From Pseudomonas parafulva (GTDB taxonomy: Bacteria > Pseudomonadota > Gammaproteobacteria > Pseudomonadales > Pseudomonadaceae), in NCBI RefSeq assembly GCF_000800255.1, contig NZ_CP009747.1:4278001-4342000 (forward strand): a DNA stretch of 64,000 bases, written 5' to 3'. The position numbers and the translations under genes were made by a program. Position 1 is the stretch's first letter. Each line of letters begins with the position of its first letter. Positions 10,703 to 20,692 of the stretch are shown here, in pieces. The notes beneath the pieces are model-generated. The model ran no database searches, had not been told where the DNA came from, and saw only the letters and a list, made by a program, of their open reading frames with translations.

Positions 10703-11011
10703 ATGCGCGAATCATTGGAAAAGATGCTGGCCAAGGGTGTGGATAACCCGCTGCTGCGGTTCGGCCTGGGCAAAGCGTGGCTGGACGAGGGCAACGGCGC
10801 CGAAGCCGCCTTGCACCTGGCCCAGTGCGTGGCGCAGGACCCGAAGTACTCGGCGGCGTGGAAGCTGCTGGGCAAGGCTCATCAACGCGAGGGCAACCTG
10901 ACAGCGGCGCGCCAGGCCTGGGAGGAGGGCATCGCCGCGGCGCAGATCCACGGCGACAAGCAGGCCGAGAAGGAAATGACGGTGTTTCTGAGAAAGCTCG
11001 ACAAGGCGTGA
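10703..11011 (+). CDS. Small TPR-repeat protein
   Basis: 102 residues. About two to three tetratricopeptide-like helical hairpins: NPLLRFGLGKAWLDEGNGAE, then KYSAAWKLLGKAHQREGNL, then ARQAWEEGIAAAQIHGDKQA. No signal peptide, so probably a cytoplasmic protein-protein interaction module. Fourteen bases after trkA, with GGAGG upstream of the ATG, so it may be co-transcribed. The same small TPR gene sits next to trkA in other Pseudomonas. Function unknown. Confidence 0.8.
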   Translation: MRESLEKMLAKGVDNPLLRFGLGKAWLDEGNGAEAALHLAQCVAQDPKYSAAWKLLGKAHQREGNLTAARQAWEEGIAAAQIHGDKQAEKEMTVFLRKLDKA

Positions 11012-11018
11012 TCTAGCG

Positions 11019-11038
11019 GGGGGCCTGTACGGGCCCCC
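11019..11038. terminator. GC-rich hairpin between convergent genes
   Basis: A 7-bp GGGGGCC/GGCCCCC stem with loop TGTACG between the convergent TPR gene and the acyltransferase gene. It could act in both directions, but no T-run is present. Confidence 0.4.
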
Positions 11039-11042
11039 TGGA

Positions 11043-11930
11043 TCAATACCAACGCGCCTCGCCGGCCGGGCGCTTCTTGAAGCGCTTCATGCTCCACATG
11101 TACTGGCTGGGGTACTCACGCACATAACGCTCCACCACCTGGCTCATCGCCGCCGCCGCCACGTTCACATCGGCGCTGTACATGTCGTCTGGCGCCGCCT
11201 CCAGGAACACCTTGAACCCGGAACCATCGGGCAGGCGCAGCGCATGCAGGAACACCCCCACGGCCTTGCCTCCGGCCAGCATGTTCGGCACGAACTTGCT
11301 GGTCAGCGCCTGGGTGCCCAGGAAAGGCACGAATACCCCGGCCGACTCGGCCGGCTCAGGGTCGGCGGGAATGCCCACCTGGCCGCCGCGACGCACTTCC
11401 TTGATCACGCTGAGGATGCCTTCCTTGGTGGACGGCGCCACGCGGTTGCCCATCTGCACCCGCTGTTCGCGCAGCAGGTCGTCCACCGCCTTGAGCTTGG
11501 GCGGACGGTAAAAGATGATCGGTTTGCACTGGTTGCAATAGAAGTGGTTCAGCACTTCCCAGTTGCCCAGGTGGCTGGTGATGCCGACCACGCCCTTGCC
11601 GGTGGCCAGCGCCTGCTCCAGCACCTCCAGGCCGTGCACTTCCTTGACCAGCGCCAGCGATTGCTGCGGCGGGCGAATCCACGCCCAGGCGCTCTCGACG
11701 AACGACTTGCCGATGTCCTTCAGGGCCAGGCCGACCAGTTGCTCACGCTCGACTTCCGGCATGCTCGGGAAACACTTGGCCAGGTTGATGCGCACCACGT
11801 TGCGCGAGCCGTTGGGGACCTTCCACATCAGCCAGCCGATACCGGCGCCCACGCGCTGCACGGCGCTCCAGGGCAATTTGGCGAACAGGCGCAGCACCCC
11901 GACCATCAGGGCGCCCTTGAACTTTTCCAC
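11043..11930 (-). CDS. Lipid A lauroyl/secondary acyltransferase (LpxL/HtrB family)
   Basis: 295 residues. Inner-membrane enzyme adding a secondary acyl chain to lipid A. It has an N-terminal hydrophobic anchor region, then the catalytic H-x4-E motif in GITSHLGNWEVLN. The central IPADPEPAESAGVFVPFLG stretch and the C-terminal YVREYPSQYMWSMKRFKKRP, with the conserved YxWxxKRFK, are typical of the HtrB group. The start gives MEKFKGALMVGVLRLF. It corresponds by position to the htrB-like gene near trkA in other pseudomonads. The acyl specificity is not deducible here. Confidence 0.9.
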   Translation of the reverse strand: MEKFKGALMVGVLRLFAKLPWSAVQRVGAGIGWLMWKVPNGSRNVVRINLAKCFPSMPEVEREQLVGLALKDIGKSFVESAWAWIRPPQQSLALVKEVHGLEVLEQALATGKGVVGITSHLGNWEVLNHFYCNQCKPIIFYRPPKLKAVDDLLREQRVQMGNRVAPSTKEGILSVIKEVRRGGQVGIPADPEPAESAGVFVPFLGTQALTSKFVPNMLAGGKAVGVFLHALRLPDGSGFKVFLEAAPDDMYSADVNVAAAAMSQVVERYVREYPSQYMWSMKRFKKRPAGEARWY

Positions 11931-11970
11931 AGGCGATTCCTTATTTCTGCAAGGCGGGCATTGTAACGCC

Positions 11971-12522
11971 TCAGTGCGCCAGCGCGGGGTAGCGATCGCA
12001 GTCGGTGGTGTGGTCCATGACCATGCCGGTGGCCTGCATGAAGGCGTAGCAGATGGTCGGTCCGACGAAGGTGAAGCCCTTTTTCTGCAGGGCCTTGCTC
12101 ATGGCCTTGGCCTCGTCGGTGACGCTGGGGATATCGCCGCGGCCCTGGGGATGGTTGATCTTCGGCTCGCCGCCGACGAACGACCACAGCCACTGGCCGG
12201 GGTCTTCCAGCGCCAGCCAGGCGCGGGCATTGCGGCGCACCGCATTGAGCTTGAGGCGGTTGCGGATGATGCCCGGGTCGAGCATCAGTTCCTCGATGCG
12301 CGCATCGCTCATCTCGGCCAACCGATGGGGGTCAAAGCCCTCCAGCACCTGTCGATAGCGCTCGCGTTTCTTCAGCACCGTGATCCACGAAAGGCCCGCC
12401 TGGAACCCTTCGAGCAAAAGCATCTCGAAGAGCAACGCCGGGTCGCGCTGCGGGGTTCCCCATTCCTGGTCGTGGTAGGCCTGGTACAGGGGATCGTCGG
12501 TACACCAGAAGCAGCGTGGCAT
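11971..12522 (-). CDS. tag: DNA-3-methyladenine glycosylase I
   Basis: 183 residues. Excises 3-methyladenine from alkylated DNA. It starts MPRCFWCTDDPLYQAYHDQEWG, where a Cys and His of the Tag zinc site occur, continues with FEMLLLEGFQAGLSWITVLKKR, and ends with a FVGPTICYAFMQATGMVMDHTTDCDRY segment containing the remaining zinc ligands (His, Cys). Length is typical. Divergent from glyQ; about 84 bp between the two starts. Confidence 0.96.
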   Translation of the reverse strand: MPRCFWCTDDPLYQAYHDQEWGTPQRDPALLFEMLLLEGFQAGLSWITVLKKRERYRQVLEGFDPHRLAEMSDARIEELMLDPGIIRNRLKLNAVRRNARAWLALEDPGQWLWSFVGGEPKINHPQGRGDIPSVTDEAKAMSKALQKKGFTFVGPTICYAFMQATGMVMDHTTDCDRYPALAH

Positions 12523-12532
12523 AAGGCTCCAA

Positions 12533-12565
12533 TTACGTAGAGGGCGAGGCGAATCGGGTTATACT
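12533..12565 (+). promoter_or_regulatory. Candidate glyQ-glyS promoter
   Basis: A good -10 element TATACT at 12560-12565 lies 41 bp before the glyQ start. The -35 region is poor (TTACGT at 12533 with a long spacer, or GTAGAG at the right distance). A hypothesis only. Confidence 0.35.
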
Positions 12566-12606
12566 CCCGCTCTTTACATCCGCATCCCCAGATACAGGTG
12601 AATTTC

Positions 12607-13554
12607 GTGAGCCAGCCTACGCCAGCCGTGCGTACCTTCCAAGACCTGATCCTCGCCCTGCAGAACTACTGGGCCGAGCAAGGTTGTGTGGTACTTCAGC
12701 CCTACGATATGGAAGTAGGCGCCGGCACTTTCCACACCGCCACCTTCCTGCGCGCCGTGGGCCCGGAGACCTGGAACGCCGCCTACGTGCAACCCAGCCG
12801 TCGCCCTGCCGACGGACGGTACGGCGAGAACCCCAACCGCCTGCAGCACTACTACCAGTTCCAGGTCGTCCTCAAGCCGAACCCGGCCAATTTCCAGGAA
12901 CTGTACCTGGGCTCGCTCAAGGCCATCGGTCTGGATCCGCTGGTCCACGACATCCGCTTCGTCGAAGACAACTGGGAATCGCCGACCCTCGGCGCCTGGG
13001 GTCTGGGCTGGGAAATCTGGCTCAACGGCATGGAAGTCACCCAGTTCACCTACTTCCAGCAGGTCGGCGGTATCGAGTGCTATCCGGTCACCGGCGAAAT
13101 CACCTATGGCCTGGAACGCCTGGCCATGTACATCCAGGGCGTCGACTCGGTGTATGACCTGGTCTGGGCCGACGGTCCGTTCGGCAAGGTCAGCTATGGC
13201 GACGTGTTCCACCAGAACGAAGTGGAACAGTCGACCTACAACTTCGAGCACGCCAACGTCGAGAAGCTGTTCGAGCTGTTCGACTTCTACGAAAGCGAAG
13301 CCAACCGCCTGATCAAGCTGGAGCTGCCGCTGCCGACCTACGAAATGGTCCTGAAGGCGTCGCACACCTTCAACCTGCTCGACGCCCGCCGCGCCATCTC
13401 GGTGACCGAGCGCCAGCGCTACATCCTGCGCGTGCGCACCCTGGCCCGCGACGTGGCGCAAAGCTATCTGCAAGCCCGCGCACGCCTGGGCTTCCCGATG
13501 GCCACCCCCGAACTGCGTGATGAAGTACTGGCCAAGCTGGAGGCTGCACAATGA
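12607..13554 (+). CDS. glyQ: Glycyl-tRNA synthetase alpha subunit
   Basis: 315 residues. Catalytic class II subunit of the bacterial alpha2beta2 GlyRS. Signatures: [40 protein letters not shown] (motif 2) and [14 protein letters not shown] (motif 3 with catalytic Arg). I prefer the GTG at 12607, which gives the family start [15 protein letters not shown]; an in-frame GTG at 12598 would add three residues. The stop overlaps the glyS ATG (ATGA), so the subunits are translationally coupled. Confidence 0.97.
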   Translation: MSQPTPAVRTFQDLILALQNYWAEQGCVVLQPYDMEVGAGTFHTATFLRAVGPETWNAAYVQPSRRPADGRYGENPNRLQHYYQFQVVLKPNPANFQELYLGSLKAIGLDPLVHDIRFVEDNWESPTLGAWGLGWEIWLNGMEVTQFTYFQQVGGIECYPVTGEITYGLERLAMYIQGVDSVYDLVWADGPFGKVSYGDVFHQNEVEQSTYNFEHANVEKLFELFDFYESEANRLIKLELPLPTYEMVLKASHTFNLLDARRAISVTERQRYILRVRTLARDVAQSYLQARARLGFPMATPELRDEVLAKLEAAQ

Positions 13555-15605
13555 GTGCGCAAGATTTCCTGGTTGAACTGGGCACCGAAGAGCTGCCACC
13601 CAAAGCCCTTGCCACCCTCGGCGACGCCTTCCTGGCCGGCATCGAGAAAGGCCTGCAGGCCGCCGGCCTGAACTACACCGGCAAGTCGGTGTACGCCGCG
13701 CCCCGTCGCCTGGCCGTGCTGATCCGCCAGCTCGACGTGCAGCAGCCCGACCGCAGCATCAACATCGACGGCCCGCCCCGCCAGGCCGCATTCGACGCCG
13801 ACGGCAACCCCACCCAGGCCGCCCTGGGTTTCGCCAAGAAATGTGGCGTGGAGCTCGCGGAAATCGACCAGAGCGGCCCCAAGCTGCGCTTCTCCCAGCA
13901 CATTCCGGGCAAGGCCACCGCCAGCCTGCTGCCGACCATCGTCGAGGACTCGCTCAACGACCTGCCAATTCCCAAGCGCATGCGCTGGGCCGCCAGCCGC
14001 GAAGAGTTCGTGCGTCCGACCCAATGGCTGGTAATGCTGCTGGGCGACCAGGTCGTCGATTGCACCCTGCTGTCGCAGAAAGCCGGCCGCGATTCGCGCG
14101 GTCACCGCTTCCACCACCCTGAAAACGTGACCATCAGCGCCCCGGCCAACTACGTCGAGGACCTGCGCAAGGCCTATGTGCTGGCTGATTTCTCCGAGCG
14201 CCGCGCGCTGATCGCCAAGCGCACCGAAGAACTGGCCCGTCAGCAGGAAGGCACGGCCATCGTGCCGCCCGCCCTGCTGGATGAAGTGACCGCGCTGGTG
14301 GAATGGCCGGTGCCGCTGGTGTGCTCGTTCGAGGAACGCTTCCTCGACGTGCCCCAGGAAGCGCTGATCACCACCATGCAGGACAACCAGAAGTACTTCT
14401 GCCTGCTCGACAGCGAAGGCAAGCTGCTGCCGCGCTTCATCACCGTGGCCAACGTCGAGAGCCGCGACCCGCAGCAGATCGTGCACGGCAACGAGAAGGT
14501 GGTACGTCCACGCCTGACCGACGCCGAGTTCTTCTTCAAGCAAGACAAGAAGCAAAAGCTGGAAACCTTCAACGAACGCCTGAAGAACGTCGTGTTCCAG
14601 GCGCAGTTGGGCACCGTCTTCGACAAAGCCGAGCGAGTGTCCAAGCTGGCGGCCTATATCGCGCCGTTCATCGGTGGCAGTGCCATCAATGCCGGGCGCG
14701 CGGGCCTGCTGTCCAAGTGCGACCTGGCCACCGAAATGGTCGGTGAATTCCCTGAAATGCAAGGCATCGCCGGCTACTACTACGCCGTCAACGATGGCGA
14801 AGCGCAGGACGTCGCCCTGGCCTTGAACGAGCAGTACATGCCGCGCGGTGCCGGCGCCGAGTTGCCCGAGACCCTCACCGGGGCCGCCGTGGCCATCGCC
14901 GACAAGCTCGACACCCTGGTCGGCATCTTCGGCATCGGCATGCTGCCCACCGGCAGCAAAGACCCCTACGCCCTGCGGCGTGCCGCGCTGGGTGTGCTGC
15001 GCATCCTGATCGAGAAGCAGCTCGACCTGGACCTGACCGCAGCGGTCGAGTTCGCAGTGAAGCAGTACGGCGCCAAGGTCAAGGCTGCGGGCCTGGCCGA
15101 ACAGGTGCTCGAATTCATCTTCGATCGCCTGCGTGCGCGCTACGAAGACGAAGGCGTGGACGTGGCCACCTACCTCTCGGTGCGCGCCCTGAAACCGTCG
15201 TCGGCCCTGGACTTCGACCAGCGCGTGCAAGCCGTGCAGGCCTTCCGCAAGCTGCCCGAGGCCGATGCCCTGGCCGCCGTGAACAAGCGCGTGTCGAACC
15301 TGCTGAGCAAGGCCGAAGGCGCCATCGCCGAGCAGGTGGAGCCGAAGTACTTCGACAACGCCAACGAGTTCTCGCTGTACTCGGCGATCCAGCAAGCCGA
15401 CCAGGCCGTTCAGCCCATGGCTGCAGCCCGTCAGTACCGCGAGTCGCTGGCGCGCCTGGCCGCGCTGCGCGACCCGGTCGATGCCTTCTTCGAGGCAGTG
15501 ATGGTCAATGCCGAGGACGCCAAGGTGCGCGCCAACCGCTATGCCTTGCTCAGCCGCCTGCGCGGTCTGTTCCTGGGCGTCGCCGACATCTCGCTGCTGG
15601 GGTAA
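13551..15605 (+). CDS. glyS: Glycyl-tRNA synthetase beta subunit
   Basis: 684 residues, the usual size. Binds tRNA-Gly and completes the heterotetramer. N-terminal B3/B4-like region [19 protein letters not shown]; central conserved [20 protein letters not shown] and [17 protein letters not shown]-like region around [16 protein letters not shown]-terminal anticodon-binding helices ending [13 protein letters not shown]. Overlaps glyQ by 4 bases and is followed 3 bp later by gmhB. Confidence 0.97.
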   Translation: MSAQDFLVELGTEELPPKALATLGDAFLAGIEKGLQAAGLNYTGKSVYAAPRRLAVLIRQLDVQQPDRSINIDGPPRQAAFDADGNPTQAALGFAKKCGVELAEIDQSGPKLRFSQHIPGKATASLLPTIVEDSLNDLPIPKRMRWAASREEFVRPTQWLVMLLGDQVVDCTLLSQKAGRDSRGHRFHHPENVTISAPANYVEDLRKAYVLADFSERRALIAKRTEELARQQEGTAIVPPALLDEVTALVEWPVPLVCSFEERFLDVPQEALITTMQDNQKYFCLLDSEGKLLPRFITVANVESRDPQQIVHGNEKVVRPRLTDAEFFFKQDKKQKLETFNERLKNVVFQAQLGTVFDKAERVSKLAAYIAPFIGGSAINAGRAGLLSKCDLATEMVGEFPEMQGIAGYYYAVNDGEAQDVALALNEQYMPRGAGAELPETLTGAAVAIADKLDTLVGIFGIGMLPTGSKDPYALRRAALGVLRILIEKQLDLDLTAAVEFAVKQYGAKVKAAGLAEQVLEFIFDRLRARYEDEGVDVATYLSVRALKPSSALDFDQRVQAVQAFRKLPEADALAAVNKRVSNLLSKAEGAIAEQVEPKYFDNANEFSLYSAIQQADQAVQPMAAARQYRESLARLAALRDPVDAFFEAVMVNAEDAKVRANRYALLSRLRGLFLGVADISLLG

Positions 15606-15608
15606 GCC

Positions 15609-16136
15609 TTGAAACTGCTGATACTCGATCGCGACGGTGTGATCAACCATGACTCCGACGCCTACATCAAGTCGCTGGACGAGTGGATCCCCATTCCCGG
15701 TGCGATCGAAGCCATCGCGCAGTTGAGTCAGGCGGGCTGGACGGTGGCCGTGGCCACCAACCAGTCCGGCATTGCCCGCGGTTACTACTCGCTCGAGACG
15801 CTCGAAGCCATGCACGCGCGGCTGCGCGCGCTGGTCGCCGAGCAGGGTGGCGAGCTGGGGCAGATCGTCTATTGCCCGCATGGTCCGGACGAAGGCTGCG
15901 ATTGCCGCAAGCCCAAGCCGGGCATGCTGCGGGCAATCGCCGAGCATTATCAAGCGCCGTTGGCCGGTGTATGGTTCGTCGGCGACAGTGCGGGTGACCT
16001 GCAAGCGGCCGTGGCCGTCGCAGCACAACCGGTGCTGGTGAAAACCGGCAAGGGTCTGCGGACCCTGGACAAGGGTGTCCCATCCGGCACCTTGATTTAC
16101 GACGATCTGGCAGCCATTGCCAGAGCACTCATTTAA
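15609..16136 (+). CDS. gmhB: D-glycero-beta-D-manno-heptose-1,7-bisphosphate phosphatase
   Basis: 175 residues, HAD superfamily. Removes the 7-phosphate in ADP-heptose synthesis for LPS core. Catalytic DRDGVINHD is motif I; ATNQSGIARGYY is motif II. The zinc-binding loop CPHGPDEGCDCRKPKPGML has the Cys-His-Cys-Cys pattern of GmhB, and FVGDSAGDLQAA is motif IV. Starts with TTG (15609) three bases after the glyS stop. Forms a run with glyQ, glyS and plsC. Confidence 0.94.
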   Translation: MKLLILDRDGVINHDSDAYIKSLDEWIPIPGAIEAIAQLSQAGWTVAVATNQSGIARGYYSLETLEAMHARLRALVAEQGGELGQIVYCPHGPDEGCDCRKPKPGMLRAIAEHYQAPLAGVWFVGDSAGDLQAAVAVAAQPVLVKTGKGLRTLDKGVPSGTLIYDDLAAIARALI

Positions 16137-16196
16137 AGCACGCGCCGGTTGGCGCGCTTTCTCAGGCGGGCATGTCCCGCAACGGTACATGCCACT

Positions 16197-16967
16197 ATGT
16201 CGATCCTGCAGGCGATCAGAATCTTTCTTTTTTACCTGCTGCTGGGCACCAGTTCGCTGCTGTGGTGCTCACTGAGCTTCTTCATCGCGCCGTTCCTGTC
16301 GTTCCCACGGCGCTACCGTTTCATCAATGTCTATTGGTGCCGCTGCGCCTTGTTCCTGACGCGCACGATCCTCGGTATCGACTACAAGATCACCGGCGCC
16401 GAGCACGTACCGCAGCAGCCATGCGTGATTCTGGCCAACCACCAGAGCACGTGGGAGACGTTCTTCCTGTCGGCCTACTTCTCGCCGCTGAGCCAAGTGC
16501 TCAAGCGTGAGCTGCTGTATGTGCCTTTCTTCGGCTGGGCGATGGCCATGCTGCGGCCCATCGCCATCGACCGCAACAATCCCAAGGAAGCCCTGCGTCA
16601 TGTGGCCAGCAAGGGCGACGAACTGCTCAAGCAGGGCGTGTGGGTACTGATCTTCCCGGAAGGCACGCGCGTGCCGTTCGGCCAGGTGGGTAAATTCTCC
16701 CGTGGCGGCACGGCGCTGGCCGTGAACGCCGGCCTGCCGGTACTGCCCATCGCCCACAACGCCGGCAAATTCTGGCCCAAGACCGGCTGGGGCAAACGCT
16801 CGGGCACCATCGAGGTCATCATCGGTGAGCCAATGTACGCCACCGGTACCGGACCGCGCGCCATCGCCGAGCTCAACGACCGCGCCCAGGCCTGGAACGA
16901 AGCCCGCCAACGGGAAATGGGCTCGCTGCCTGCAACGCAGGAAAGCGACGCAACGCCGGTCGCTTGA
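16197..16967 (+). CDS. plsC: 1-acyl-sn-glycerol-3-phosphate acyltransferase
   Basis: 256 residues. Converts lysophosphatidate to phosphatidate at the inner membrane. An N-terminal hydrophobic segment (IRIFLFYLLLGTSSLLWCSL) precedes the LPLAT domain. Motif I is NHQSTWE, with Glu where many family members have Asp (HX4D/E); motif III is FPEGTR; motif IV is LPVLPIAHNAG. The ATG at 16197 is favoured because it gives MSILQAIRIFLFY; the frame continues upstream without family similarity. Last gene of the glyQ-glyS-gmhB-plsC run. Confidence 0.93.
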   Translation: MSILQAIRIFLFYLLLGTSSLLWCSLSFFIAPFLSFPRRYRFINVYWCRCALFLTRTILGIDYKITGAEHVPQQPCVILANHQSTWETFFLSAYFSPLSQVLKRELLYVPFFGWAMAMLRPIAIDRNNPKEALRHVASKGDELLKQGVWVLIFPEGTRVPFGQVGKFSRGGTALAVNAGLPVLPIAHNAGKFWPKTGWGKRSGTIEVIIGEPMYATGTGPRAIAELNDRAQAWNEARQREMGSLPATQESDATPVA

Positions 16968-17094
16968 GAACTGTGGATAAGTTGTTAGCAATTTGGCGAT
17001 GAGTCGTCAGGGATTAGATATAAGTGTTTGAATTAAAAGCTTATTTCCCTGTATGACGATTTCTTGAAAATCGTGCATAAGTTTTTTGCGGCAT

Positions 17095-17124
17095 AAAAAA
17101 ACCGGCTCTTACAGCCGGTTTTTT
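17095..17124. terminator. Bidirectional intrinsic terminator
   Basis: ACCGGCT and AGCCGGT form the stem, flanked by A6 on the left and T6 on the right, so it can stop transcription from both plsC and the convergent MHS transporter gene. Confidence 0.85.
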
Positions 17125-17143
17125 CATGGCTTCCAGTCAGTTT

Positions 17144-18760
17144 TCAGACCTTGTCGATATCCACATCCCGGGTCTCTTTCAGGCAGAAGATCCCCACCAC
17201 CAGGCTGACACCGGTGATCAACACCGGATACCACAGCCCATAGAAGATATCACCCGTGTACACCACCAGCGCGAACGACACGGTGGGCAGGAACCCGCCG
17301 AACCAGCCATTGCCGATGTGATAGGGCAATGACATCGAGGTGTAGCGAATACGCGTGGGGAACAGCTCCACCATCACCGCCGCCAGCGGGCCGTAGGTCA
17401 TGGTTGCGATGAGGATCATCGCCACGATCAGCACCACCACCATCACCTGGTTGACCTGGGCGGGATCGGCCTTGGCAGGATAGCCGGCCTGCTCGACGGC
17501 TGCCCGCATCGCCGCCTCATCGAAACCGTTGATGGTCTTGTCACCGATGCTCACCGACACCTCGCTGCCGGTCGCGGCCACTGAGCTGTACGGCAGGCCC
17601 TGCTTGACCAGGAACGTCTTGACCTTGTCGCAGGGGCTGTCGAAACGGGCCTTGCCCACGGGATCGAACTGGAAGGTACAGCCCTGCGGATCGGCACTGA
17701 CCACGATCGGCGACTGACGGCTGGCCGCGTCGATCTGCGGGTTGGCGTAGTGGCTGAGGGCTTTGAACATAGGGAAATAACACAGCGTGGCCAGCAGCAG
17801 ACCGATCATCAGGATCGGCTTGCGGCCCACGCGGTCCGACAGCCAGCCGAAGAAGACGAAGAACGGCGCACCGATCACCACGCTGATGATCAGCAGGGTG
17901 TTGGCCTGGGCGGGGTCCATCTTGAGCATCTGGGTGAGGAAGAACAGCACGTAGAACTGCGCCGTGTAGAAGGTCACGGCCTGCCCAGCGTTGATGCTGA
18001 ACAGCGCGGTGAGCACCACCTTCAGGTTCGGCCAGGAGGTGAACGACTCGCGAATCGGCGATTTGCTGACCTTGCCCTGCGCCTTCATTTTCACGAAGGC
18101 CGGGGACTCATGCATGCTCATCCGTATCCAGGTGGAAATGCCCAGCAGCACGATGGACAGCAGGAAGGGCAGGCGCCAGCCCCAGGTTTCGAACTGATCG
18201 CCACTGATGTAGCGGCTGCCCAGCACCACCACCAGCGACAGCAGCAGCCCCAAGGTGGCGGTGGACTGAATGAAACCGGTGTGGAAACCGCGCTTGCCCG
18301 GTGGCGCATGTTCGGCGACGTAAGTGGCCGCACCGCCGTATTCACCCCCCAGGGCCAAGCCCTGAAGCATGCGCAGGATCACCAGGATGATCGGCGCGGC
18401 AATGCCGATGCTGGCATAGGTGGGCAGCAGGCCCACTGCGAAGGTCGACAGGCCCATGAGTACGATGGTGATCAGGAAAGTGTACTTGCGTCCGATCATG
18501 TCGCCCAGACGCCCGAACACCAGGGCGCCGAAGGGCCTCACCAGGAAGCCTGCGGCGAAGGCCATCAGGGCGAAGATGAACGCCGTGGTGTCGTTGACCC
18601 CCGCGAAGAACTGCTTGCTGATCACCGCCGCCAGCGCGCCATAAAGGAAGAAGTCATACCACTCGAACACCGTGCCCAGGGATGAAGCGAAAATGATCTT
18701 GCGTTCCTCGCGGCGGCTGCTGGAAGCGGCGGCGCCCTGTTGCTGGATGTAGTCCGACAT
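17144..18760 (-). CDS. MHS-family major facilitator transporter
   Basis: 538 residues with about 12 membrane segments. Motif EWYDFFLYGALAAV near the N-terminus and the loop FGRLGDMIGRKYTFLITI (GxLxDxxGRK) place it in the metabolite:H+ symporter (MHS) group. It is longer than most because of a ~110-residue insert between helices 8 and 9 (roughly residues 340-440), which includes two cysteines and looks extracytoplasmic. The start at 18760 gives MSDYIQQQGAAASS; the open frame upstream is not conserved. It follows a GMC dehydrogenase on the same strand, so it probably imports that enzyme's substrate. Substrate unknown. Confidence 0.88.
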   Translation of the reverse strand: MSDYIQQQGAAASSSRREERKIIFASSLGTVFEWYDFFLYGALAAVISKQFFAGVNDTTAFIFALMAFAAGFLVRPFGALVFGRLGDMIGRKYTFLITIVLMGLSTFAVGLLPTYASIGIAAPIILVILRMLQGLALGGEYGGAATYVAEHAPPGKRGFHTGFIQSTATLGLLLSLVVVLGSRYISGDQFETWGWRLPFLLSIVLLGISTWIRMSMHESPAFVKMKAQGKVSKSPIRESFTSWPNLKVVLTALFSINAGQAVTFYTAQFYVLFFLTQMLKMDPAQANTLLIISVVIGAPFFVFFGWLSDRVGRKPILMIGLLLATLCYFPMFKALSHYANPQIDAASRQSPIVVSADPQGCTFQFDPVGKARFDSPCDKVKTFLVKQGLPYSSVAATGSEVSVSIGDKTINGFDEAAMRAAVEQAGYPAKADPAQVNQVMVVVLIVAMILIATMTYGPLAAVMVELFPTRIRYTSMSLPYHIGNGWFGGFLPTVSFALVVYTGDIFYGLWYPVLITGVSLVVGIFCLKETRDVDIDKV

Positions 18761-18859
18761 CGTTGCTGTCCTCGGCCCGCAGGCCACAGTGATTATTGTT
18801 CTTGTTCCACTGTCGGCAGCCCTCGACTCCAAGGCTGCCGGTGTGTTGCACGCGCCCGG

Positions 18860-20509
18860 TCAGGGCGTCGGTATCGCGTTGCTGTCGCTGAGCATGAGGT
18901 GGCTGGGGGTGCCCTTGAGAATCAGCTGCGCCGCCTTCTCGGCAATCATCAAGGTGGGGGAGCAGGTATTGCCGGAAACGATCTGCGGCATGATCGAGGC
19001 ATCGGCCACCCGCAGGCCGGGGATGCCGTGAACGCGTAACTGGTTATCCACAACGTCCAGCGTGCCGCTGCCCATGCGGCAGGTCCCGACCGGATGGAAG
19101 ATGGTGGTGCCGATCTTGCCGGCCGCCTCGTACAGCTGTTCTTCGGTGTCCAAGGCGGCGCCCGGCAAATACTCCTTGGGATCGAAGATCGCCAGGGCAG
19201 GGGCCTGGACGATGCGCCGGGTGAGGCGAATGCTGTCGGCGGCGACTTTCAGGTCCTGGGCATCGCTGAGGTAGTTGGGGTCGATCAGCGGCGCCGCGTT
19301 CATGTCGGCCGAGCGGATGTCGATCCGTCCCCGGCTGGCCGGACGCAGGTTGCACACCGAGGCGGTGAACGCCGGGAAACGGTGCAGGGGTTCGCCGAAG
19401 CGCTCGAGCGACAGCGGCTGCACGTGATACTGCACATTGGCCGACGCCTGCTCAGGCCCCGAACGCACGAACGCACCCAACTGACTCGGCGCCATGGCCA
19501 GCGGACCGCTGCGGTCATAGAGGTAGCGCAGGCCCATGCCCAACTTGCCCCACAGGCTGTTGGCCATCTGGTTGAGGGTATGGGTGTTGCGAATCTGATA
19601 GATCAGGCGCAGTTGCAGGTGATCCTGCAGGTTGCCGCCGACACCTGGCAGTTCGTGGCGAACGGTGATCCCCAAGTCATTGAGCAAGGCACGTGGGCCG
19701 ATGCCAGAGCGTTGCAGGATGCCCGGCGAGCCAACCGAGCCTGCGCACAGGATGATCTCCCGGCGCGCGCCGAATTCATGCCAGGCGCCTTGCCAGCGCG
19801 CCTTCACGGCCGTGGCGCGGCTCTGGCTGAGCAGCACGTGATCCACCTGAACGTCGGTCAGAACGGTGAGATTGGGCCGTGCCGCGATCGGCCGCAGGAA
19901 TGCCTTGGCGGCGTTCCAGCGCACACCGCTGCGCTGGTTGACCTGAAAGTATCCACAGCCTTCGTTGTCGCCGGTGTTGAAGTCGGCCACCTTGGCCACA
20001 CCGCTCTGCTCGGCGGCGTCGCGGAAGGCATCGAGGATGGGCCAACTGTAGCGTTGCTGCTCGACCCGCCATTCACCCGCAGCGCCATGACTCTCACTGG
20101 CGCCGGCGAAGTGGTTTTCGCTGGCCTTGAACAGCGGCAGCACGTCCTTCCAGGCCCAACCGGCATTGCCCAGTTCGGCCCAGCGATCATAGTCGGCCGC
20201 CTGACCGCGCATGTAGATCATGCCGTTGATGGACGAGCAGCCACCCAGTACCTTGCCGCGCGGGTAACCCAGGCTGCGACCGTCCAGCCCAGGCTGGGCT
20301 TCGGTCTTGAAGCACCAGTCGGTGCGTGGATTACCGATGCAGTAGAGGTAACCGACAGGGACGTGAATCCAGGGGTAGTTGTCGCGGCCGCCCGCTTCGA
20401 GCAGCAGTACGCGACAGGCAGGATCGGCGGACAATCGATTGGCCAGTAGACATCCGGCGGGACCGGCGCCTACCACGACGTAATCGTAGAGAGAATCGGC
20501 TGATGGCAT
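18860..20509 (-). CDS. GMC-family (choline dehydrogenase-like) FAD oxidoreductase
   Basis: 549 residues. FAD-dependent alcohol dehydrogenase of the glucose-methanol-choline family. The FAD-binding loop is at residues 10-20 (VVVGAGPAGCLLANRL). YPRGKVLGGCSSINGMIYMRG is GMC signature 1 and CAGSVGSPGILQRSGIGP is signature 2. The catalytic His lies in the C-terminal TTIFHPVGTCRMG. No export signal is seen, so it is likely cytoplasmic or membrane-associated. Upstream of the MHS transporter in a probable operon and divergent from a LysR regulator. True substrate unknown; it need not be choline. Confidence 0.88.
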   Translation of the reverse strand: MPSADSLYDYVVVGAGPAGCLLANRLSADPACRVLLLEAGGRDNYPWIHVPVGYLYCIGNPRTDWCFKTEAQPGLDGRSLGYPRGKVLGGCSSINGMIYMRGQAADYDRWAELGNAGWAWKDVLPLFKASENHFAGASESHGAAGEWRVEQQRYSWPILDAFRDAAEQSGVAKVADFNTGDNEGCGYFQVNQRSGVRWNAAKAFLRPIAARPNLTVLTDVQVDHVLLSQSRATAVKARWQGAWHEFGARREIILCAGSVGSPGILQRSGIGPRALLNDLGITVRHELPGVGGNLQDHLQLRLIYQIRNTHTLNQMANSLWGKLGMGLRYLYDRSGPLAMAPSQLGAFVRSGPEQASANVQYHVQPLSLERFGEPLHRFPAFTASVCNLRPASRGRIDIRSADMNAAPLIDPNYLSDAQDLKVAADSIRLTRRIVQAPALAIFDPKEYLPGAALDTEEQLYEAAGKIGTTIFHPVGTCRMGSGTLDVVDNQLRVHGIPGLRVADASIMPQIVSGNTCSPTLMIAEKAAQLILKGTPSHLMLSDSNAIPTP

Positions 20510-20692
20510 GGGGCAACCTCGGGCCTGATTTTTTATTCTTGTCCCGATTCATCTTAGTGAGTAATTTCGCGGATGAAACACGAGTTTTCGCGCAGCCGTT
20601 GTGCGTTTTAGCACAGCGTTATCTTCTTAGGCGTCCGCATCCTCCGTTGTGACGGCGGTGTGCCGGCCCATGGAACCGAGACAGTGATCGGC

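Noticed and set aside
13464..16190. A 908-codon open frame antisense to glyS and gmhB
   Set aside because: It mirrors strongly conserved genes codon for codon. Long antisense frames are common in GC-rich DNA, and its translation is rich in His, Gln, Gly and Arg and matches no family.
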